Program-made: the position numbers and the translations under genes
The notes under the pieces: generated by a model
What the model saw: the letters and a program-made list of their open reading frames with translations, nothing else
Databases searched by the model: none
Told to the model about the DNA's origin: nothing
Shown here: positions 1-7,381 of the stretch, piece after piece
Layout: each line of letters begins with the position of its first letter
Position numbering within the stretch: the first letter of the stretch is position 1
Assembly: GCA_022450155.1 (NCBI GenBank)
Contig: JAKUQR010000004.1
Location: 147,603-211,602 of the forward strand
Direction of reading: 5' to 3'
Length of the DNA: 64,000 nt
DNA from: Gammaproteobacteria bacterium
GTDB taxonomy: Bacteria; Pseudomonadota; Gammaproteobacteria; Arenicellales; UBA868

Positions 1-538
1 CCCGCTGATGCAAGGATACAGTCTCTGCAGGTGTCAGATCGTTTGTGACAATAATCTGGCCATCAAGACGTGAGCTTAATTGCGCGGGTTCGGAAAGCGC
101 CAGCCCGAGCAACTCGTTCATCACTCGATCTACGATTTGGTGAACGTCGTTTTTCTTGCTTCTCAGGTAAGGGTCTTCGATCCGGTCGAAGAATGCGACC
201 AGCGTGTCGGCGTGCGTTTTCAGCGCACTTTCAGCATTTTTCCGGTCTCGGCGTATCGACGCAACCGGTTGTTCCGAAATCACCGGGTCATCGAGCATCA
301 GCAGATGGACCTCAATAAACGCGACTGTTTCCGGTGGCGCATCAGGGGGGAGGGTATTTTCCAACCCGCGCAGCTGTGCTTTGACGTTGGCCAGCGCCGT
401 TCTGAATCGATCAATCTCGGTGTCTACCGACTCCTGGGGAATATTGTAGTCGGGGGTTGTCCGTCTCCAGCGGTCAAGTACGACAGCACGACCGAAGGTC
501 AGCCCGTTTCCAATACCGGTGCCATTAAGCGATAACAC
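1..538 (-). CDS. ptsI: Phosphoenolpyruvate-protein phosphotransferase (PTS enzyme I), N-terminal part
   Basis: Enzyme I takes phosphate from phosphoenolpyruvate and passes it to HPr in the cytoplasm. I translated this minus-strand frame by hand. It opens with a GTG at 538-536 that overlaps the TAG stop of the HPr gene by one base, and it stays open to the window edge (179 codons). The N-terminus LNGTGIGNGLTFGRAV matches the usual enzyme I opening. The last visible residues, TNDLTPAETVSLHQR, match the conserved stretch before the phosphohistidine loop, which lies outside the window. There is no GAF domain ahead of the enzyme I domain, so this is the PtsI form and not PtsP. It is co-transcribed with the HPr gene. 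Confidence 0.9.
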   Translation of the reverse strand, partial: MLSLNGTGIGNGLTFGRAVVLDRWRRTTPDYNIPQESVDTEIDRFRTALANVKAQLRGLENTLPPDAPPETVAFIEVHLLMLDDPVISEQPVASIRRDRKNAESALKTHADTLVAFFDRIEDPYLRSKKNDVHQIVDRVMNELLGLALSEPAQLSSRLDGQIIVTNDLTPAETVSLHQR

Positions 539-810
539 TACTCATCTTCTCCGAAGCGGTTCGCAAAAAGTTCTTTGATCTGTTTAACCGCAGCCTGGGC
601 ATCGTCACCATCTGCGGTCACACAAATATAAGTGCCCTGGGTCGCTGCCAGCATCATGAGTCCCATAATGCTCTTACCGTCGCACACATGATCTCCCACC
701 TGTACTTCAACCCGGGCGTCAAATTTTATTGTGGTCTTGACCAGACTGGCACAGGCGCGGGCATGGAGGCCCAGACGATTGATCACCTCGACGTTCTGTG
801 AAACTTTCAT
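538..810 (-). CDS. ptsO: HPr-family phosphocarrier protein (NPr/HPr)
   Basis: This is a small phosphocarrier of the phosphotransferase system, 90 aa, the normal HPr length. The phosphorylated histidine is His16 in GLHARA. A serine equivalent to the regulatory Ser46 is present (Ser47 in GKSIMGLMM), although no HPr kinase gene is visible here. It starts one base after rapZ and overlaps ptsI, so the three form one transcript. The position after ptsN-rapZ matches NPr (ptsO) of the nitrogen PTS in E. coli. The neighbouring PtsI-type enzyme I means it could equally be called ptsH. The family assignment is certain; the choice between NPr and HPr is inferred from position. Confidence 0.92.
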   Translation of the reverse strand: MKVSQNVEVINRLGLHARACASLVKTTIKFDARVEVQVGDHVCDGKSIMGLMMLAATQGTYICVTADGDDAQAAVKQIKELFANRFGEDE

Positions 811-811
811 G

Positions 812-1684
812 TCAGGTCGGCAGTGAATTCATGTTGAGATCGCGATGAGCGACCTGAACAGGGGCATCGCGGTATTGAAAATGCTCGGCAAGCCGCTGCG
901 CGACGTAAACGGATCTATGCTGACCGCCGGTGCAACCTAATGCGACTGTCAGGTAACTTCGGGTTTCTTCATCATAATGCGGTAGCCAGTGCTCAAGAAA
1001 ACCACTGATCTGGTTGACCAGTTCTCGTGCTGAATCTTCAGTTTCGAGAAAGTCAATCACAGTTTTATCCAGGCCTGTCATGTCACGAAGTTCGGTTTCC
1101 CAGTAGGGGTTAGGCAAACAACGAACGTCAAAAATATAGTCCGCATCTGATGGTGTCCCATGTTTGAACCCGAACGACTTGAACACAAGATTTGTTCCAT
1201 TTTGATGCTGTCCGCTGACAAACTGACGGATCATCGCGCGTAGCTCGTAAGGGCTGGTGGAAGTGGTGTCTATACGGCGATCTGCATCCTGTTCCAGCGG
1301 TGATAGCAGTCGCCTTTCTTCAATGATGCCGTCGATCAAGGTTGTTGTGTCATTGGTCAATGGGTGTCGACGGCGGGTCTCACTGTATCGTCTGACTAGA
1401 GTCTCGTCATCGGAAATTAGAAAGATGATTCGAACGTCGAGTCCGGCATTGCGCAAATGCCCTAGACTCGAAGGGACAGCCTGAAGAAACTGTCGGTTGC
1501 GTGAATCAATGCTGACAGCAGCACGGTCAGAAAGGCCTTCAGTGTTTTGTCCCAGATAATCGGATAGCTGCGGCAACAGCACGGCAGGCAGATTATCGAT
1601 GCAGTAATAGCCTAGATCCTCCAGGGCGTGCAGCGCAATGCTCTTGCCGGATCCGGAGATTCCGCTGACTATAATGAAATCCAT
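812..1684 (-). CDS. rapZ: RNase adapter protein RapZ
   Basis: RapZ is a P-loop protein. In enteric bacteria it binds the small RNA GlmZ and directs RNase E to it, linking to glucosamine-6-phosphate synthesis. The protein is 290 aa, close to the usual length. The Walker A motif GISGSGKS is at residues 8-15. The conserved C-terminal motif CTGGQHRSVYVAQRL, part of the RNA-binding region, is present. It sits between ptsN and the HPr gene, the standard gammaproteobacterial order, with one base before HPr and 61 bases after ptsN. Family identity is clear. Whether it controls a GlmZ-like RNA in this organism cannot be seen. Confidence 0.95.
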   Translation of the reverse strand: MDFIIVSGISGSGKSIALHALEDLGYYCIDNLPAVLLPQLSDYLGQNTEGLSDRAAVSIDSRNRQFLQAVPSSLGHLRNAGLDVRIIFLISDDETLVRRYSETRRRHPLTNDTTTLIDGIIEERRLLSPLEQDADRRIDTTSTSPYELRAMIRQFVSGQHQNGTNLVFKSFGFKHGTPSDADYIFDVRCLPNPYWETELRDMTGLDKTVIDFLETEDSARELVNQISGFLEHWLPHYDEETRSYLTVALGCTGGQHRSVYVAQRLAEHFQYRDAPVQVAHRDLNMNSLPT

Positions 1685-1745
1685 CGTGTTGGCTGCTGGT
1701 CTGCTGTTTTGATCGTTGGAACTCTAACGTGCCCCCCGGGTGATG

Positions 1746-2210
1746 TCAGGTCAGGAGTGCAAACAGAGTCTGGGCATCGCGCGCCCTGAGGATAGCCCGT
1801 CGTTGCTCTCCCTTGCTGAATGTTTCTGCCAGACTGGCCAGTATGTCGAGGTGCTGTTCTGTGGCATTAGCCGGTACCAGCAGCCCTACAATCAGCTTGA
1901 CGGGTCCATCATCTACCGCGTCAAAATCAAGCGCTTGCCGCAGCCGGATAACCGCAGCCAATGGTTCGGTCAGGCCGTTCAAGCGACCATGAGGTAAGGC
2001 AATCCCATCGCCTATCCCCGTACTTCCTAGGCGTTCGCGTTCATTCAGCACTTGGAACACAGTGTCTCGATGTAGATCAGATCGATTGTGAGACAGTAAT
2101 CCTGCGAGTTCCTCGAGCATTCTTTTTTTGCTGGAAGCTGCGACGTTCAACCGTATTCTGCTCGTACTCAGTAATCCTGCTAAAAGGCCGCGATGTGCTG
2201 TCGAATTCAT
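1746..2210 (-). CDS. ptsN: PTS IIA-like nitrogen regulatory protein PtsN
   Basis: This is EIIA(Ntr), the output protein of the nitrogen PTS. It accepts phosphate from NPr and regulates potassium transport and other targets in enteric bacteria. The protein is 154 aa, a normal length. The phosphorylatable histidine is His74 in GIALPHGR, and the IIA fold runs through LDFDAVDDGPVKLIVGLL. It lies 72 bases downstream of rpoN. In E. coli and many relatives hpf (ribosome hibernation factor) lies between the two genes, and here there is no room for it. The genes for enzyme I, HPr and this IIA are all in one cluster, so a full phosphorelay without a sugar permease is encoded locally. Confidence 0.94.
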   Translation of the reverse strand: MNSTAHRGLLAGLLSTSRIRLNVAASSKKRMLEELAGLLSHNRSDLHRDTVFQVLNERERLGSTGIGDGIALPHGRLNGLTEPLAAVIRLRQALDFDAVDDGPVKLIVGLLVPANATEQHLDILASLAETFSKGEQRRAILRARDAQTLFALLT

Positions 2211-2282
2211 GGGCGCATATTCTTCGGAAGACAGTTTGTAGGTTCCAGAGGCTGGCTCAATGTGAATCGATACGACGGGTTG

Positions 2283-3701
2283 TCAGAGCACCGATTCTCG
2301 CTGGTCTGCTGGAGGAATGTTCATTTGTTCGCGGTACTTCGCAACTGTACGGCGGGCGATAGACACACCTTTATCGGCGAGCATTTTGGAATTTATACCG
2401 TCGCTGATTGGCTTCGAAGGGGTTTCGAATTCTATCATTTTTCGGATCTGTGCCTGAACAGCACGGGCTGACTGACCCTCGCCCTTGTGCACCCCAACTT
2501 TGGTGGTGAAAAAGTGTTTGAATTTAAAAATCCCCTTCGGTGTCAGCATATATTTATGGTCAGTTGCCCGCGACACCGTTGATTCGTGCAAATTGAGAGC
2601 CGATGCAATCTCGCGCCTTGTTAGCGGTTTTAATCGACTTTCTCCCTCAGCCATAAATGTTTGCTGCCGCCGAACGATTTCTGTTGCGATGCGCAAGATG
2701 GTTGCAGCGCGTTGATCCAAGCCGCGAATGAAGTCTGCGGCTTCCGACATTTTTTGTTTAAGGTATTGTCGGGTATCGGAGTCTTGATTCTGTAGATATC
2801 TTTGATAGTAGGTCGTTACGCACAGTCTGTGGCTGACTGCTGAATTCAGTATGACCTGCCATTTCTCTTGCTGGCGGTAAACGTAAACGTCGGGCACCAC
2901 GTGGTGCGTTTGTTCAGTGCTCAGATGTCTCCCGGGCGCATGATCCAGCTCGCGAATCAGATCGATGACCTGTGACAGCTCTTCGCGGTCTATCTGTAAC
3001 AGACGAATTAACTCAGTGAACTTACGTTTGGTCAGCAGTGGTAGGTGTGCCTTGACTAACCGCAATGCAGCCGTTCGGCCGGGTGTGCTCGCATCGAGTT
3101 GTTCCAGTTGCAGGCGAAGACAATCGGCAAGGTCGTATGCGCCAATCCCTGGAATTGAGAGCATTTGTACCAGGTGCACCATAGCCTCGATCTCCGGTGC
3201 CTGGACGCTGATCTGAGATGCAAGAAGCTCGTGTAACTCGTCAACCTTTGCCGTAAGGTAACCGCGCTCGTCCAGTGATCCAATCACAGCTCGTGCAATG
3301 GCGGCATCTTTGCTGCTCAACCGGTGATCCGAAAGGCTCTGAAGCAATTCGTCCTGTAGTGTGGTGCCCTGCTTTACAGTGTCATAGGGATTGTTCCTGT
3401 TAGCGCCGGCCATGTGACTTAAGTCAGAATCGGTGTGCCGGGACAACGCCAAGTCATTCGTGTGAGAGTTGTCGGCCTGCCTCTCAAATTCGACCGCGCG
3501 CGATGCTGTTGGGTAATCAACCAGGTTGTTTTCCGAGTGTTCTTCAACCTGCTCTAGACAGGGATTGCACTCGAGTGCCTGCACAATCTCCTGATCAACC
3601 TCAACGCTGGAGAGTTGCAGAATACGAAGAGATTGTCGCATCTGAGGTGTCAGCTGCAGATGCGACCCCGCTCGAATTTGTAGTGATTGCTTGATGGCCA
3701 C
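2283..3701 (-). CDS. rpoN: RNA polymerase sigma-54 factor
   Basis: Sigma-54 directs RNA polymerase to promoters with -24/-12 elements that need an AAA+ activator. The protein is 472 aa. The N-terminal activator-interacting region is rich in Gln and Leu (LQLTPQMRQSLRILQL at about residues 16-31). An acidic linker, the core-binding region and a helix-turn-helix follow. The RpoN box ARRTVAKYRE is at about residues 449-458, with a 14-residue tail. It follows lptB at a gap of about 74 bases, as in E. coli. The full set of landmark regions argues for an intact gene. Confidence 0.97.
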   Translation of the reverse strand: MAIKQSLQIRAGSHLQLTPQMRQSLRILQLSSVEVDQEIVQALECNPCLEQVEEHSENNLVDYPTASRAVEFERQADNSHTNDLALSRHTDSDLSHMAGANRNNPYDTVKQGTTLQDELLQSLSDHRLSSKDAAIARAVIGSLDERGYLTAKVDELHELLASQISVQAPEIEAMVHLVQMLSIPGIGAYDLADCLRLQLEQLDASTPGRTAALRLVKAHLPLLTKRKFTELIRLLQIDREELSQVIDLIRELDHAPGRHLSTEQTHHVVPDVYVYRQQEKWQVILNSAVSHRLCVTTYYQRYLQNQDSDTRQYLKQKMSEAADFIRGLDQRAATILRIATEIVRRQQTFMAEGESRLKPLTRREIASALNLHESTVSRATDHKYMLTPKGIFKFKHFFTTKVGVHKGEGQSARAVQAQIRKMIEFETPSKPISDGINSKMLADKGVSIARRTVAKYREQMNIPPADQRESVL

Positions 3702-3775
3702 AGGATTCAGCTCATTGTCGTGAAAGCGGCTTTATTACAGGGTTTAAGTTTGCCAGGGACAACAACCAGCTGCTG

Positions 3776-4501
3776 TCAAAGACTGAATTCATCGCCCAGA
3801 AAAACGGCGCGGACTTCAGGGTGGGCGAGTATATGATCTGCTGTTCCGGACGTCACTATACGGCCTTGTGCAAGAATGTAGGCGCGATCACAGATACCTA
3901 GGGTCTCACGTACATTGTGATCAGTGATCAGGACACCGATTCCGATATCGCGCAGGTGGGTAATGATGCGCCGAATGTCACCCAAGGAAATCGGATCTAT
4001 ACCCGCAAAAGGTTCGTCCAGCAGTATAAAAGCAGGCTGCATGGCAACCGCTCGAGCGATTTCGACGCGCCGGCGTTCGCCGCCGGAGAGGCTGTAGCCT
4101 TTAGCATTGCGTTTGTGCGCAATGCCAAACTCAGACAGCATGACGTCAGCTCGCTTCTGCCGCTGTTTTGCACTGAGATCAGGTAAGGCCTCAAGTACGG
4201 CCAGGATATTCTGTTCTACAGTCAGCCGTCTGAAGATTGAGGGCTCTTGGGGCAGATAGCCAATCCCCAGTCTGGCCCTGGCATGCATAGGAAGATCACC
4301 GATGTCTGTGTCGTCCAGCTGTACGAGACCATCTCCCCGCCGGGTAAGACCACAGATCATGTAAAAACAGGTTGTTTTGCCTGCGCCATTGGGCCCCAAA
4401 AGCCCTACGATTTCCCCGCTGTTCACGCGCAGGTCAACATGATCGACAACAATCGAACCGCGAAAATGTTTTACCAGTCCGTGTGTCTCCAGTGTGGCCA
4501 A
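3776..4501 (-). CDS. lptB: LPS export ABC transporter ATP-binding protein LptB
   Basis: LptB is the cytoplasmic ATPase of the LptB2FGC complex that extracts LPS from the inner membrane. The protein is 241 aa, the family norm. Walker A is GPNGAGKTT at residues 36-44. The ABC signature [14 protein letters not shown] and Walker [10 protein letters not shown] follow, with the switch histidine in LITDHNVRE. It lies between lptA and rpoN, the conserved Lpt gene order. The permease genes lptF and lptG are not in the window and normally sit elsewhere. Confidence 0.96.
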   Translation of the reverse strand: MATLETHGLVKHFRGSIVVDHVDLRVNSGEIVGLLGPNGAGKTTCFYMICGLTRRGDGLVQLDDTDIGDLPMHARARLGIGYLPQEPSIFRRLTVEQNILAVLEALPDLSAKQRQKRADVMLSEFGIAHKRNAKGYSLSGGERRRVEIARAVAMQPAFILLDEPFAGIDPISLGDIRRIITHLRDIGIGVLITDHNVRETLGICDRAYILAQGRIVTSGTADHILAHPEVRAVFLGDEFSL

Positions 4502-4562
4502 AAGAGTATCTCCCGATTAATAGGTAAGAAGTGTAAATCCGGGGTAACACCGCATCTCGACT

Positions 4563-5729
4563 TTACTTCCCATCGTCGCCAAGGCTGTCTTGCCAGGTGG
4601 TGGACCAGACGTCGTTGACGTCCTGCAACAGTCTGAGTCGTAACGAAGGCACCCAGACGCCGAAACCCACTGGCGGTGAGATCTTTTTCCAGTCGTTGCT
4701 GACTTCAAGAATACGAACTCTCGCACCGCTCATGAGCTTCCCGACCACGACCGAGTCCGGTTCGGTCGACGGTGTACTACGCAGGCGTACATTGTCGCCG
4801 GAGACTGTGCCGGTCGGACCCTGTCCGGACACATAACGACCGTAGATCCACACCCTCACTCCGCGGGTAACATTCACCTTGAACCAGCCGCCGCTTGAAG
4901 CGATTACTTTCACGGGTTCACCCACGTTCAGTACCCCAATGGACGGTGAAGCCTGACTGCGGACGCCATACATCATTGCGCCGCCTTCGACAACGTAGGC
5001 GGCACGAAATGTCGGGGCCTGCAGGTTGTTTGAAAGAGTGGCAGCCGACGTGTCTTTCGCACCGGTACTGCCGGTGCTGGCGGCGGTTTGTGCACTACTG
5101 GTTTCTTTGGATCTCGGTTGTAATACGATGCGTGGGCGATCTGAACCGGTGGCAGCAGGATCTTGTGAGGATTGATCGGAGTCGTCGTTTGTTTGTTCAG
5201 GTGCTTTGGTCGTTCGAGTCCGACCACGGACATTCATCTTATCCCGTGCCATATCGTAGACGATGGTGTCGCCAGAGACCGCATCGCGACCCTGTCTGAT
5301 TGTGGCTTGACCGATAAATGTGACAATATTATTGATTTCATCCAGTTCGATAATCTTACTCTGGCCGATGACGTCTTGCAGTTTCTGATCGGGCCGTTGT
5401 CGAAACACGGCCGGGTTGCCACGTGCTATCGCCTTTTCCAGCTGCTCATCGTGGTAATAAAGTTCGACCTCATCCGCAATGATTCTGATCGTGCCCTGCT
5501 TGATCGAGACATTGCCACGGTAAATCCGCTGTCCGCTGGCAAAGTCGAGTTCAACTTCGTCTGCTTCAATCAGGGCTGGTTGGTCACGGTCACTTTCCAG
5601 CGCGTGTACGGACGTCGGCGGAATCACTGATAAAGCGAGGAGAAGCACAACAAAAACCGGGGGGAACATAAGCTGAATTCTAACAAACCGAGGCCGACTA
5701 CCCCCCGAGAGGCCGGCACTTTTCACCAT
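4563..5729 (-). CDS. lptA: LptA-like LPS transport protein with two C-terminal SH3-like domains
   Basis: LptA forms the periplasmic beta-jellyroll bridge that carries LPS to the outer membrane. This protein is 388 aa, about twice the usual 170-185 aa. A signal segment (about residues 21-43, ending SVHALE) precedes an LptA domain at about 48-170, which includes VELYYHDEQLEKAIARGNP and ATIRQGRDAVSGDTIVYD. A Ser/Thr/Asp-rich linker (about 172-240) follows. Two bacterial SH3-type domains come last, at about 244-300 (containing GGWFKVNVTRGVRVWIYGRY) and 303-370 (containing NVRLRSTPST and GVWVPSLRLR). An internal Met at residue 21 (position 5669) may be the true start, because it gives a cleaner signal peptide. 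Neither start has a strong ribosome site. SH3-like domains often bind cell-wall peptides, so a peptidoglycan anchor is inferred. Confidence 0.85.
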   Translation of the reverse strand: MVKSAGLSGGSRPRFVRIQLMFPPVFVVLLLALSVIPPTSVHALESDRDQPALIEADEVELDFASGQRIYRGNVSIKQGTIRIIADEVELYYHDEQLEKAIARGNPAVFRQRPDQKLQDVIGQSKIIELDEINNIVTFIGQATIRQGRDAVSGDTIVYDMARDKMNVRGRTRTTKAPEQTNDDSDQSSQDPAATGSDRPRIVLQPRSKETSSAQTAASTGSTGAKDTSAATLSNNLQAPTFRAAYVVEGGAMMYGVRSQASPSIGVLNVGEPVKVIASSGGWFKVNVTRGVRVWIYGRYVSGQGPTGTVSGDNVRLRSTPSTEPDSVVVGKLMSGARVRILEVSNDWKKISPPVGFGVWVPSLRLRLLQDVNDVWSTTWQDSLGDDGK

Positions 5730-5782
5730 CGGGCAAGCGATTGCGGCCTGGATAAGCTCGAACGGGGTGATCTGCCGGGTAA

Positions 5783-6217
5783 TTACCGGAGTTTAATGGT
5801 CATTCTATCGGCTGACGTCACGCTGCCCACGGCCGTATCTGTTGCGCCTTGGGTTACCTGAACGTTACCCTGCAGCAGAATCTTGGTGCCGTTTTCGTAG
5901 ACCAGGCCGGAGTCGCTGGAGGTCGTGCGTGATGATGTGTCCTGTCCATATTGCACCAGCCGGGGTTCATCCAGCAAAGCGGTATTATCGTCTGGGAAAT
6001 GCGCCAGGCGCTTGGCTTCCAGTACGTAGGCGATGCCATTGGCATCACGTCCCGTGGCCGTGAACTTATGAATGTAGTAGTCCGGTTCGTGGCTGATGAC
6101 AGTCCCATTTTGGGGTAATGTCGGTTTGAGAAAATTCATCTGCAGCCATAGGCTCAGTCCGAACATCACCGCGATCGTGGCGACGAGCACTGCTTGTTCA
6201 AGGTGGCGATCGGCCAT
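5783..6217 (-). CDS. lptC: LPS export protein LptC (short form)
   Basis: LptC is the bitopic inner-membrane protein that passes LPS from LptB2FG to LptA. One N-terminal membrane helix (about residues 9-29) is followed by the periplasmic domain containing EPDYYIHKFTATGRDANG and SDSGLVYENGTKILLQGNV. It is only 144 aa, against about 190 in E. coli. The last two or three strands after the ADRMTIKL segment are missing. The end is a clean TAA, and the downstream frame shows no convincing LptC tail, so I see no simple frameshift. It begins one base after kdsD ends. Identity rests on position plus the domain pattern. Confidence 0.85.
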   Translation of the reverse strand: MADRHLEQAVLVATIAVMFGLSLWLQMNFLKPTLPQNGTVISHEPDYYIHKFTATGRDANGIAYVLEAKRLAHFPDDNTALLDEPRLVQYGQDTSSRTTSSDSGLVYENGTKILLQGNVQVTQGATDTAVGSVTSADRMTIKLR

Positions 6218-6218
6218 T

Positions 6219-7190
6219 TCAGAATATGCCCGCCCGAATCAGGTCGAGTGCATTGAGGGCGCCAATTGGTCGCTGTTCCGGATCTACCGCAAACAATCCG
6301 TTGATCGAGTGTTGACGCATGAGCTGGACGACTTCAGCGGCCAGCGCATCGGCGGCGGTTGAACGCGGGTCCGACACCATCACCTGGTCAATCACGGTGG
6401 TTTTGACATCTATAGACCGATTTATGGAGCGCCGGACATCACCGTCAGTATATATGCCGATCAGGTGGCCTTCAGGATTGACTATGCCAGTCATGCCCAG
6501 GCCTTTGGCCGACATCTCTTCCAACGCCGTGGTGAGTTGACTGCCGGATGCAACCAGCGGCATGTCATGGCCGGTGTGCATGACATCGCGAACGTAAATC
6601 AATAGACGTCGTCCCAAGGTACCACCAGGGTGAGATCGCGCGAAGTCGTCGCGGCTGAAACCGCGGGATTTGAGTACGGCGATGGCCAGCGCATCTCCCA
6701 TGCCCAGAGTGGCTGTCGTGCTGGCTGTGGGTGCCAGGTTGTGTGGGCACGCTTCTTTGTCGACACTGGTGTCGAGACATTCGACCGCAGCATTACCCAG
6801 CGTAGACTTCGCCTGACCGGTCATGGCGATCAGGGGTATGCCCATGCGTTTAATGATGGGCAGTAGGGTCAGGATCTCAGGGGTCTCGCCGGAGTTCGAA
6901 ATGGCAATCACCAGGTCACCCGGTGTGATCATCCCCAGGTCCCCGTGACTGGCTTCTCCGGGGTGGACAAAAAATGCCGGAGTACCGGTACTGGCTAGCG
7001 TTGCAGCTATTTTTCCACCGATGTGACCTGATTTCCCCATCCCAACCACTATGACGCGGCCGTCACAGGCCAGCAGCAGCTCGCACGCGCGGCTAAATCC
7101 GGCATCAAGCCGGTCCGCGAGCTGCCCCAGTGCACGGCTTTCCAGCGACAGGACCTCTCGGCCTTCACGAGTGAAATCGATTTTGTTCAT
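6219..7190 (-). CDS. kdsD: D-arabinose 5-phosphate isomerase KdsD
   Basis: KdsD converts ribulose 5-phosphate to arabinose 5-phosphate, the first step toward Kdo in LPS. The protein is 323 aa. It has an N-terminal SIS domain (GMGKSGHIGGKIAATLAST, then HPGEASHGDLGMI and ISNSGETPEIL). Two CBS domains follow (from about residue 205, with DVMHTG and QVMVSDPRS). It leads the minus-strand cluster kdsD-lptC-lptA-lptB-rpoN. In E. coli kdsC (Kdo-8-phosphate phosphatase) lies between kdsD and lptC; here the gap is one base, so kdsC must be elsewhere or replaced. Confidence 0.95.
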   Translation of the reverse strand: MNKIDFTREGREVLSLESRALGQLADRLDAGFSRACELLLACDGRVIVVGMGKSGHIGGKIAATLASTGTPAFFVHPGEASHGDLGMITPGDLVIAISNSGETPEILTLLPIIKRMGIPLIAMTGQAKSTLGNAAVECLDTSVDKEACPHNLAPTASTTATLGMGDALAIAVLKSRGFSRDDFARSHPGGTLGRRLLIYVRDVMHTGHDMPLVASGSQLTTALEEMSAKGLGMTGIVNPEGHLIGIYTDGDVRRSINRSIDVKTTVIDQVMVSDPRSTAADALAAEVVQLMRQHSINGLFAVDPEQRPIGALNALDLIRAGIF

Positions 7191-7381
7191 GACGCCTTAA
7201 TTTGTGTTTAGGCAGCCAACAGCCGCGATCTGGACTATTCTACTGGAATCATGCATTGTCAGTGCTCAGCGATACGGATCGTGATTCAGGCCAAACACTC
7301 CTTCGGCTCCGGGCTGGTCGGACTGTTAAAAGTCCGACCGCAGGCCAGTTCATCGGAGCGTTCATTGCCGAACAGGGGCTT

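Noticed and set aside
80..535. Plus-strand frame of 151 codons at the left edge
   Set aside because: The minus strand here encodes a clear enzyme I N-terminus, so the plus frame is its shadow.
7202..7381. N-terminal 60-codon extension of the MMPL permease
   Set aside because: The extension lacks a ribosome site and family likeness; the ATG at 7382 has AGGGG upstream and begins a typical membrane segment.
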